Positions 12,001 through 15,948 of a stretch of 15,948 nt of DNA are shown one piece after another. Each line of letters starts with the position of its first letter. Position 1 is the first letter of the stretch. Under the pieces are notes generated by a model that was given only the letters and a program-made list of their open reading frames with translations, did not search any database and was not told the DNA's origin. The DNA is taken from assembly GCA_002751075.1 (NCBI GenBank), contig NAOQ01000283.1, positions 70,385 through 86,332 of the forward strand. The letters are read 5' to 3'. The stretch is from Ichthyophonus hoferi. Its lineage: Eukaryota; Opisthokonta; Ichthyosporea; Ichthyophonida; Ichthyophonidae. Made by a program: the position numbers and the translations under genes.

Positions 12001-13297
12001 TGTACATTTATTTGGTGTCATGTGAAGCATAATGAAGAATAACCTTCTATGCAATGGTTTATTATCTTTTTTAACATGAAAGGTATGTTTATACACTAAG
12101 AAAAAAATTGTAGGGATCATTCTGGTAGATTTGGGGCATTAAATAAAAAACAAAACAGCACTGACCTACCATCAAGAAAAGTAGAATATTTGCACGTGAA
12201 TTAAATTATCTTTATGCTTCACCTTTCTATACAACTCAGATAATGAGGAGAAAGAGAGAAAGAGCCATAAATATTAGGTGTAATTTATAGATCTTAAGGA
12301 GTGCATTGAATCACCTGAGCGCGTACTACCTAAGAATGCAGTCTAAGAAAGTATTCAGAATTCAAATATTTTTCAAAAGAATGAGCTGAAAGAAGGTAGG
12401 AAAAAACCCAACTCAGGGACAAAGAAAAATATATATAACTATATATTTTATAATATTAAATATCAATAACTAAAAAAAGAACATCCAAGAAAAACAATTA
12501 AATATATATATATATTAGAAAAGGCAATTTTGCAATTGTCTCAGTAAAATGGCTTAGAAAATAATATGTGGAACAAAAGCATTATGCAATCATAACCAGT
12601 AAAGCATACACTATAATCTAAGCATACATAGATTATTGAAGAAAAAAAGTTAATAATCATAGGAAAAGCTCCGTGTTATGCAATCTTATTTTCAGTCTTT
12701 TGTTTTAAATATTTGTCTACCTTGAGCAGACAAACTGCATAGTTATATATTGAAACTGGTGCTTTTATCGCATTAATTTATATAGTTGACTTACAAATTA
12801 AATTTTAACATGATATTTGTACATGTTCACTTCAAAAAAAAACATACATATTTCAGCTGTAACTATTTGACCACACACACAATAAGACAAATTAAAACTT
12901 ATTTATATATTAGCTAAATATATGCTATTCTGTATGTTCCCCTGACAATGGCAAAAGAGTTCCTACCTATATCTGGCATTGGAAAGTTCATCAAACCCAT
13001 GTCATTTTCTGTGACATCCCCAGTTAAGTCATCAAAATCAACATCTCCATTTTCTTCTGTTAAACTTAAATCTAGAGTGGAATCTAGATTGAAATCTGAT
13101 AAGCCGTTGTTACCTTTAAAACCATTTTCTAAATTAAAATCTATTGTATTTTCTTGACCTTGGTCTGGATCGGGTTCGAGATCAAAGCGAATTGGAGTGT
13201 CGTCTCTTGCATCATCCACACTTAAGCCAAACTGAGAAAAGGCTAAATAAGGTAAAAGACCTCCAAATAATGATACATGCAGCCAATATGACCGCAT
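1..13297 (-). CDS. Large secreted multi-domain protein gene, tandem SdrD_B/prealbumin-like domains, 3' end beyond window
   Basis: One spliced gene read from right to left. Proposed exons are 13297-12967, 10987-10682, 10061-8901, 8365-8048, 7518-7210, 6531-6247, 5531-5241, 4286-2724, 2397-2068, 1248-922, 592-260 and a stub at 21-1. Every junction is GT-AG and phase 1, and each internal exon is a multiple of three, so the joined frame stays open for about 1,851 residues. Order in the protein: signal peptide, acidic segment, domain 1, Ser/Thr stalk, domains 2 to 6, Ser/Thr/Lys linker, domain 7, acidic Phe-motif tail, domains 8 to 10. The domains share strand-turn signatures such as I.G.V, a G.F or G.Y strand and a PG.Y turn, which is typical of SdrD_B and carboxypeptidase-regulatory-like folds. 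No cysteine is present anywhere. No catalytic domain is seen. An extracellular structural or adhesive role is inferred. I do not recognise a named orthologue. Confidence 0.82.
22..259 (-). other. Intron 11
   Basis: Bounded by donor GTTGGT and acceptor TTTCTTTTGTAG. It holds a perfect 8-base inverted repeat with a 3-base loop at 171-189 (TGTGTATA and its complement). Nothing else is seen. Confidence 0.5.
260..592 (-). CDS. Exon 11: SdrD_B-type domain 10
   Basis: Codes for roughly residues 1741-1851. The acceptor CTACTCCCTTTTAAACATAG at 594-593 has a strong pyrimidine tract and phase 1. The domain has the most canonical SdrD_B features in the window: RVFIDSNRNGHDDGSD as a full Asp/Asn/Gly loop, EPGIPDIPVTLIG, TNELGLYKFINIPAGTYFLQ and the closing strand ADIAFT. 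The donor is ACAG then GTTGGT at 259. Reading through instead would add nine residues and stop at 233-231. I prefer splicing because exons 5 and 9 end at the same point of the fold with GTTAGT donors, and a good acceptor follows. Confidence 0.83.
593..921 (-). other. Intron 10
   Basis: About 329 bases between donor GTAAGT and a pyrimidine-rich acceptor. AT-rich, with no repeat or gene seen. Confidence 0.7.
922..1248 (-). CDS. Exon 10: beta-sandwich domain 9
   Basis: Codes for roughly residues 1632-1740. Acceptor CTTACACATGCAG at 1250-1249 is phase 1. Donor T then GTAAGT at 921 fits consensus and ends the exon right after the last strand (NVNFEYTDN). The domain begins PSGSISGRLFSMDHPKQG, has IPGVNITLNWSN, TDKDGAFKFTFLPPGQSVII and a Pro-rich insert before the final strand. 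Four N-glycosylation sequons lie close together (NTT, NIT, NWS, NKT). The frame continues past the donor for about 30 codons, but that extension brings in a cysteine. A second donor (ACG then GTAAGC, near 859) would break the shared phase. Confidence 0.8.
1249..2067 (-). other. Intron 9, with TA microsatellite and C-rich tract
   Basis: About 819 bases. It contains (TA)9 at 1765-1783 and, about 140 bases before the acceptor on the gene strand, a C-rich run at roughly 1381-1410 (G-rich on the plus strand). The open frame that runs upstream of exon 10 lacks domain features and is intron. Confidence 0.7.
1765..1783. repeat. (TA)n microsatellite
   Basis: A run of about nine TA units within intron 9, preceded by further TA-rich sequence. 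Likely length-polymorphic. Confidence 0.85.
2068..2397 (-). CDS. Exon 9: SdrD_B-type domain 8
   Basis: Codes for roughly residues 1522-1631. The acceptor is strong (TTAATTCTTACAG at 2399-2398) and the donor is G then GTTAGT at 2067; both are phase 1. The opening VNIHTWFDTNKNGIEDVEDG closely matches the SdrD_B pattern in which W.D.N.NG..D..E forms the calcium loop at the start of the fold. It is followed by LTSLGVNLYD, DQLGNVSFVGVAPGSHWI and the closing strand VTLNIGFF. It is longer than domains 1-7 (110 codons against 95-106), with an extra stretch before the last strand. Confidence 0.87.
2398..2723 (-). other. Intron 8
   Basis: About 326 bases, AT-rich, ending in the acceptor TTCTTACAG. The plus strand has a few pyrimidine runs. 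No gene or repeat seen. Confidence 0.75.
2724..4286 (-). CDS. Exon 8: Ser/Thr/Lys linker, domain 7, acidic Phe-motif tail
   Basis: The longest exon, 1,563 bases, codes for roughly residues 1001-1521. Acceptor TTCTGTCACACAG at 4288-4287 and donor ACAG then GTGAAT at 2723 give phase 1. Part one is a linker of about 108 residues rich in Ser, Thr, Lys and Ile. Part two (3963-3697) is domain 7, starting LTGIKGRLTLIP, with GGWFAFNNLQAGTYLV and ending VVVSLKK. Part three (3696-2725) is about 324 residues rich in Asp, Glu, Asn, Ser, Lys and Phe, with repeated Phe motifs, and is probably disordered. No cysteine and no membrane segment are seen. The tail has no family I can name. Confidence 0.85.
2725..3696 (-). 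repeat. Acidic Asn/Ser-rich tail with about 13 degenerate Phe motifs
   Basis: Short motifs built on Phe followed by Gly or Glu recur every 15-25 residues: GFGTF, KFGGLAKF, DFSEF, EFGKI, RFGED, EFEAF, EFEGF, GFKDFG, NFGL, GFGVF, NFEFL, EFGLS and EFETL. The spacers are Asp, Glu, Asn, Lys and Ser. Low complexity and lack of secondary-structure signature point to a disordered, sticky, cation-binding segment. The motif spacing is irregular, so the repeat looks old. Confidence 0.7.
2833..2922 (-). repeat. Recent-looking internal duplication (GDKN..W unit)
   Basis: Two neighbouring units inside the acidic tail share the order Phe, Gly-Asp-Lys-Asn, two residues, Trp: NFEFLGDKNNTW and EFGLSGDKNIIW, offset by 18 residues. 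The shared GDKN..W block is the best-preserved repeat in the tail and includes the only tryptophans there. This suggests an 18-codon unit as the step of growth. Confidence 0.6.
4287..5240 (-). other. Intron 7, with long purine/pyrimidine-skewed tract
   Basis: About 954 bases, the longest intron apart from intron 1. The part at 4810-5010 is almost all A and G on the plus strand, so the transcript is pyrimidine-rich there. A C-rich patch lies at 4470-4502 on the plus strand. No open frame resembling a domain is seen. Confidence 0.7.
4810..5010. repeat. Low-complexity purine-rich tract
   Basis: Roughly 200 bases dominated by GAA, AAAG and GAGA runs on the plus strand with only scattered pyrimidines. 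It is not a clean tandem repeat. Confidence 0.65.
5241..5531 (-). CDS. Exon 7: beta-sandwich domain 6
   Basis: Codes for roughly residues 904-1000. The acceptor TATTTTTCTAAAG at 5533-5532 is phase 1; a second possible AG nine bases further in is weaker. The start is KGNITGKVVFND, the centre DSHGMFVALNLDPGKYIL, and the end AVLSLK before donor G then GTAGGA at 5240. The frame runs on past the donor into about 180 bases, but that part is not domain-like. The loop after the first strand (NDMLGNS) lacks the Asp/Asn repeat of a calcium site. Its LSLKG ending matches domains 5 and 7. Confidence 0.82.
5532..6246 (-). other. Intron 6
   Basis: About 715 bases, AT-rich. It holds a 9-base inverted repeat (GTATGCTCT near 6017 and its complement near 6109). 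An open stretch at 5930-6169 on the gene strand is hydrophobic, cysteine-bearing and unlike the domains, so it is not called. Confidence 0.7.
6247..6531 (-). CDS. Exon 6: beta-sandwich domain 5
   Basis: Codes for roughly residues 809-903. Acceptor CAAACACAG at 6533-6532 and donor G then GTGAGTA at 6246 keep phase 1; an in-frame stop at 6547-6545 lies just upstream of the acceptor. The domain starts HPSVRGSVVLDTSKNG, has STNGTFILAKLVPGNYLI in the centre and ends VVLALK. DTSKNG is a reduced Asp/Asn/Gly loop. Several N-glycosylation sequons (NGT, NTT, NIS) are present. Confidence 0.85.
6532..7209 (-). other. Intron 5
   Basis: About 678 bases of AT-rich sequence with stops in all gene-strand frames. 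Nothing else supported. Confidence 0.7.
7210..7518 (-). CDS. Exon 5: beta-sandwich domain 4
   Basis: Codes for roughly residues 706-808. Acceptor ACCACTGATACAG at 7520-7519 and donor G then GTTAGT at 7209 give phase 1 on both sides. Key stretches are KPSIRGQVNL at the start, TDKTGIFFFNKLVPGTYTVQ in the centre and ILLILHF at the end. The Asp-rich loop is replaced by Asn/Thr residues (NNSNFTTTN), so calcium binding is doubtful here. The frame stays open upstream of the acceptor for about 180 bases, but that extension has cysteines and a non-domain composition and is taken as intron. Confidence 0.82.
7519..8047 (-). other. Intron 4
   Basis: About 529 bases, AT-rich. The open frame directly upstream of exon 5 falls inside it and lacks domain features. 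Nothing else seen. Confidence 0.7.
8048..8365 (-). CDS. Exon 4: beta-sandwich domain 3
   Basis: Codes for roughly residues 600-705. Acceptor ATCTACTACAG at 8367-8366 and donor G then GTAAGTA at 8047 both give phase 1, for a length of 318. A second phase-1 acceptor (GTTGCAG) lies 11 bases further in. The domain reads HGTILGVVLLDDNSDG at its start, then DHQGKFGIFHLKPGLYTLG, and ends LLGLKPSNN. The DDNSDG loop and the LKPS ending match domain 2, which suggests the two arose by duplication. No cysteine. Confidence 0.82.
8366..8900 (-). other. Intron 3
   Basis: About 535 bases from donor GTATGT to acceptor CTACTACAG. AT-rich, no repeat or gene supported. Confidence 0.7.
8901..10061 (-). CDS. Exon 3: Ser/Thr-rich stalk plus domain 2
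   Basis: Acceptor TTTTTTTCCCTGCAG ending at 10062 has the strongest pyrimidine tract of the possible sites and keeps phase 1. The exon then codes for about 288 residues in which more than a third are Ser or Thr, with many Pro and few charged residues, resembling a mucin-like O-glycosylated stalk. Domain 2 follows at 9198-8902: it starts NAFINGKVVFDSNSDG, has the SDGQFTIG strand and ends LMSLKPSD. The DSNSDG loop resembles the calcium-loop region of SdrD_B domains. Donor is G then GTATGT at 8900. The frame also stays open upstream to a stop at 10380-10378, and a weaker phase-1 acceptor at 10264-10263 would lengthen the exon by 201 bases. Confidence 0.78.
9199..10061 (-). other. Mucin-like Ser/Thr-rich stalk segment
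   Basis: About 288 residues dominated by Thr, Ser, Ile, Leu and Pro, with runs such as RTTTT, SSSTLL and SSPSPS, and no cysteine. Several N-glycosylation sequons are possible and O-glycosylation is likely from composition. No internal repeat of fixed length is obvious by eye. It probably forms an extended spacer between domains 1 and 2. Confidence 0.65.
10062..10681 (-). other. Intron 2, possibly shorter if exon 3 starts upstream
   Basis: About 620 bases with the preferred acceptor. The 316 bases next to exon 3 stay open in its frame back to a stop at 10380-10378, coding for a hydrophobic Ile/Leu-rich stretch. With the alternative acceptor at 10264-10263 the intron would be 419 bases. Confidence 0.55.
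10682..10987 (-). CDS. Exon 2: beta-sandwich domain 1
   Basis: Codes for roughly residues 111-212. The frame is closed by a stop at 10994-10992, so the acceptor lies between there and about 10975. The TAG at 10990-10988 gives phase 1 and is preferred, but its pyrimidine tract is poor; AAG sites 3 and 6 bases further in also keep frame. The domain begins YATILGTAKFAG and shows IIDNEGNFKFNRVEPGLYS, which is the family's turn, G.F strand and PG.Y signature. It ends ALMINFKENE before a good donor (AAG then GTAGGT). The asparagine/aspartate loop seen in later domains is absent. A TTTGCAG acceptor inside the exon is also phase 1, but using it would remove the first strand. Confidence 0.72.
10988..12966 (-). 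other. Intron 1, long first intron
   Basis: About 1,979 bases, separating the signal-peptide exon from the domain array. AT-rich, with a short (TA)n run near 12502-12515 and an 8-base perfect inverted repeat at 12613-12636 (ATAATCTA and its complement, 8-base spacer). No domain-like open frame was found. Long first introns often hold regulatory elements, but none is identifiable here. Confidence 0.65.
12967..13297 (-). CDS. Exon 1: signal peptide plus acidic repeat segment
   Basis: Starts at ATG 13297, which has A at -3. The frame also stays open upstream, but only with non-ATG codons. Residues 1-21 form a signal peptide: a short basic start (MRSYW), a hydrophobic core around LFGGLLPYLAF, and a likely cut after AFS. 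The mature part (22-110) has about 24 Asp/Glu against 3 Lys/Arg and no cysteine. It contains repeated Phe/Leu-acidic motifs: RFDLE, DFNLENG, DFNLDST, LDLSLT, DFDDL. The exon ends ATAG followed by donor GTAGGA, leaving one base of a split codon. Secretion is well supported. The acidic part suggests calcium or mineral or cation binding, but this is inferred from composition only. Confidence 0.8.
13235..13297 (-). other. Signal peptide coding segment
   Basis: Codes for 21 residues with the three-part structure of a secretory signal: polar start with one Arg, an uncharged core (LFGGLLPYLAF), and Ala at -3 with Ser at -1 before the predicted cut ahead of QFG. It argues that this ATG is the true start and that the whole product is extracellular. 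Confidence 0.75.
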
Positions 13298-13409
13298 GTT
13301 GACTTCTGTGAGTCTTTTGAACCCACAATCACACCTATGTACAATACATGAACACGTTGCCAATCTACCATTGGCGATTTGCCGTTCTAACACCCAGAAA
13401 AAGACATCT

Positions 13410-13460
13410 AAAGATATACATATATATGTGCATATATCTGCACATACGATAATATGTGCA
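13410..13460 (-). promoter_or_regulatory. Candidate core promoter with TATA-like run and TATGTGCAT pair
   Basis: On the gene strand a TATATATGTATATC run lies about 115-135 bases upstream of the start codon. Immediately beyond it are two direct copies of TATGTGCAT (13424-13432 and 13453-13461 on the plus strand) and a 7-base inverted repeat, GCACATA and TATGTGC, at 13440-13459. If used as a TATA box, transcription would begin near 13390. The sequence is AT-rich, so a TATA-like run can occur by chance. Confidence 0.3.
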
Positions 13461-13461
13461 T

Positions 13462-15610
13462 TTAAGGTATATGTCTTTTTTTTTGGTTAGCGCTAATGTA
13501 TTTTTATGTGATTAGAACGAAGATTATGTATGTGTTTGTTTGCATAACAGGAGATGGCAGGGCAGTACTTGCTGTGTACGGCATAAAGCAGGTATGTGAT
13601 AGATTGGAATGTTGTTTATACTCGCCTTGGAGTGTGCAGTACAAAAGTAATGCGGGATTAATAATTAATAAAAATTACAATAAAAGCTTTAAATTTATAT
13701 TAAAGAAAATAAAGCCAATTAAATATTGTCTTTAAATAATTTGTAAGTTTGCGCTAAATAATATATAATTCCATCGATAATTATTATATCCAATAGTTTT
13801 TACAGCCCAGATCTATCAACTATAAAAACACAAACATGAAAATAATATACCATAATCTAATCCAAACTACGTATGGAACAGATTTAATCAGAAAAAGCTA
13901 TACCTGTTTGTTTGCATTTTCTTTTCAAAAATGCAACGATAACAAAAGAAGCCATCCAAGAAAACCCTGTATCATACAAAACACAGTATTTCACTATTTA
14001 GAAAGCACTGCATCATTAAATACTAATTACTATTTTGTACGCCAAAAAGATGAACTAGCTAACTATTAGATAACAATTTCCCAATTGTAATTCAATATAT
14101 AGTACTACCATTTTTTTTATTTCATAGTAGGCCAAAAAATCCTAAAAAGCAATGTAACGCCATGACAATACCAACCCTTTAACCTATGGAAACAATTACC
14201 CTTATTTATTGCCATGTTTTACCCTGAACAGCTCTATATTATACACAATATGCCCTCCCAATAAATGAATTCTACCATTATCATTCAAATCACACGAGGT
14301 TAGACTCAGCAACTCTTGTAATCAATTAATACTAGAATCAGTTATCATGAATTAAGAAGTTGATGACAATTAATTAGCAATCAATCGGAGGAATGCTATG
14401 AAAATCATTACCTATGGGGGAATAGTTCATAAGAAATATATGAATGAAATAGAGACACATGATCCCCTAAAAACTATTAAAATTACTTGCTAGATTAATT
14501 AGACGTTCCCTTACACAAACTAATAGATCCATATTAATTTTATTGTTGATGCAAACTAACCGCCGCTATATTTAAATAGTCTATTTAGTTATTTGTATGT
14601 TGATAAATAGTCCCTCCAACAAGTTGTATGAGCCGAAAATCATGGGAGTATTTAGTAGGTCAACGTGTCGTTTCCTAAATGGAATTAACCAGACAAACCA
14701 CTCCTCAACTATAAACGGCCGTGCACCACCATCCTAAGAATTAAGAAAGAGCTCCTGCTCTGTCATTTCTTCCTGTCTGCATTCGTTTTAGAAACTGCAA
14801 TCGCATACTCGAGACATTTTTAAAAGGAAAATAGCAATCAACTAACTATGTTTTAATTAGGTGTAATTAATTTATAATAACTACTATTACTAATTCTATA
14901 TTTATTGCATGAAGTATTCCAGATCTACATATTCCTCAATATGCTCCTATCTTCTTTCCCTCTCTTTACCTCTAACCTTACACAGATGTTTATACATTAC
15001 ATACAAAAAACAATATTTAAGCTTTGTTCTATTACATGGTAATATCTCCGTTTTGTTAAAAGCTTAATTAGAAATTCATTTTACAAATTCAGCCCATCAC
15101 TGAAGTCTGAGTTTAAAATAATTATAAAAAATTATTTTAATTAAGGTACACGTGTGTTTTTATGACATCCCAAAGCTGAGTTTCTTCTTTTATCACTAAT
15201 AAACTTAATGTAATATGTAATATCTTTTACATTTTACACAAAACTTCATTTTAGGAAATGAGCCACTCTTATCTAGTCCTGACTGAGGATCAGAAGTTTT
15301 AATATATAGTTTAGAATGCTGACTTAGAAAAAAAAACTCAGATCCAAGCTTAAACTCTTGAATAAAGAGCAGTTAAACCTACATCTACGAATCATTTTAC
15401 ATCATAGTTCTAATTCTAATACACTATTTATAGACAAGCAGAACTAAGTGTGTGTGATATATTATTAAGCCGACTACCTGTGGGTCGAATCTAATAGCCT
15501 GGTGGTCCATATTGACTCATAGGTCGGTGCTTGATCAACCTTGATCTAACCCCAATCATATTCAACAACAAATTTCTCTTTAGACTTTTCTTTTATTTAA
15601 ACTAGGCATG
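13462..15610. other. 5' flanking region, no gene supported
   Basis: About 2.1 kb of AT-rich sequence. Open stretches at 13496-13735 and 13836-14069 on the plus strand are short, low in complexity and without recognisable motifs. No tRNA, transposon ends or splice-linked exon series was found. Confidence 0.6.
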
Positions 15611-15699
15611 TTATTATTATTATTATCATTATTATTATTCCTTATTATGATTACTGGTATATAAGTATATAGTAGACTATTATTATTATTATTATTATA
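15611..15699. repeat. TTA/ATT trinucleotide microsatellites
   Basis: Two interrupted runs of the same triplet: about ten units at 15611-15639 with one substitution, and about seven units at 15678-15698, separated by non-repeat AT-rich sequence. Confidence 0.8.
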
Positions 15700-15812
15700 G
15701 GCATATATAGTCCATTTATATAATAATCCATATAATGATTATGTATTTATTATTTTCATCTCTATTTTATAATTATATTTCTTACTAAATATAGACACAC
15801 ATATATCCTTGA

Positions 15813-15944
15813 TGACGTCAGCATAGTACCATCTGTGATAGGCTCAGGTAGCATTTATATATAAGGTTGTATCTATATATAGTAGATTCATCCAAAACTT
15901 ATCTATATATGGTATTTCTGTATCCATATATGGTAGTCCACGTG
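15813..15944. promoter_or_regulatory. Cluster of palindromic factor-like sites at window edge
   Basis: Within 132 bases lie a perfect CRE palindrome TGACGTCA (15813-15820), a MEF2-type site CTATATATAG (15873-15882), a hybrid CTATATATGG (15903-15912), an exact CArG box CCATATATGG (15924-15933) and an E-box CACGTG (15939-15944). The three middle sites share a wider unit, T[AC]TC[TC]ATATATRGTA-like. Which gene they could serve is unknown, as the cluster is about 2.6 kb upstream of this gene's start and at the window edge. Confidence 0.35.
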
Positions 15945-15948
15945 CTCT

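Noticed and set aside
12613-12636. 8-base perfect inverted repeat in intron 1 as a transposon or hairpin gene
   Set aside because: Repeats of this size are expected by chance in 16 kb of AT-rich DNA. No target-site duplication or larger element surrounds it.
13349-13371. Upstream ATGs as regulatory upstream frames
   Set aside because: Two ATGs are out of frame with the main start, but the transcript start is unknown, so they may not be in the mRNA.
13298-13393. Longer start upstream of the exon 1 ATG
   Set aside because: The frame is open but has no ATG, contains cysteines, and would bury the signal peptide.
1-15948. Bacterial origin suggested by SdrD_B-type domains
   Set aside because: Regular GT-AG introns in phase 1, AT-rich introns with pyrimidine tracts and a eukaryotic start context show a resident animal-type gene. 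Old transfer of the domain cannot be judged from this window.
1-15948. tRNA, rRNA, CRISPR, or virus-like and mobile elements
   Set aside because: No cloverleaf, spaced repeat array, polymerase or integrase motif, long terminal repeats or terminal inverted repeats were seen on either strand.

Overview
The window is AT-rich eukaryotic DNA dominated by one large, multi-exon gene on the minus strand. Every reading frame of substance ends at a GT donor and begins after an AG acceptor. All inferred introns sit in phase 1 (after the first base of a codon), and nearly every exon encodes exactly one beta-sandwich domain. Tandem domains flanked by phase-1 introns are the classic pattern of exon-shuffled animal extracellular proteins, so I infer a metazoan, possibly an early-branching marine one such as a sponge or cnidarian. 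The species cannot be read from the sequence.

Layout, in gene order from right to left. 15948-13298 is 5' flank with no supported gene: low-complexity tracts, a cluster of palindromic factor-like sites at the right edge, and a candidate core promoter near 13410-13460. Exon 1 (13297-12967) carries a signal peptide and a very acidic repeat segment. After a roughly 2-kb intron come exon 2 (10987-10682, domain 1), exon 3 (10061-8901, a long Ser/Thr-rich stalk plus domain 2), exons 4 to 7 (one domain each), exon 8 (4286-2724, Ser/Thr/Lys linker, domain 7, then a roughly 325-residue acidic Asn-rich tail with about 13 Phe-centred motifs), and exons 9, 10 and 11 (domains 8 to 10, two of them with SdrD_B-type Asp/Asn/Gly loops). 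A strong acceptor at 23-22 and a 21-base open stub suggest that exon 12 starts at the left edge, so the 3' end of the gene lies outside the window.

The predicted partial product has about 1,851 residues: secreted, probably heavily glycosylated, with ten tandem prealbumin/SdrD_B or carboxypeptidase-regulatory-like domains separated by stalk and acidic segments. It contains no cysteine. The function is unknown. An extracellular matrix, adhesive, cuticle/mucus or mineral-associated structural protein would fit the architecture, but this is inference. Exon borders were called by eye from frame, phase and splice consensus, and need transcript data to confirm.
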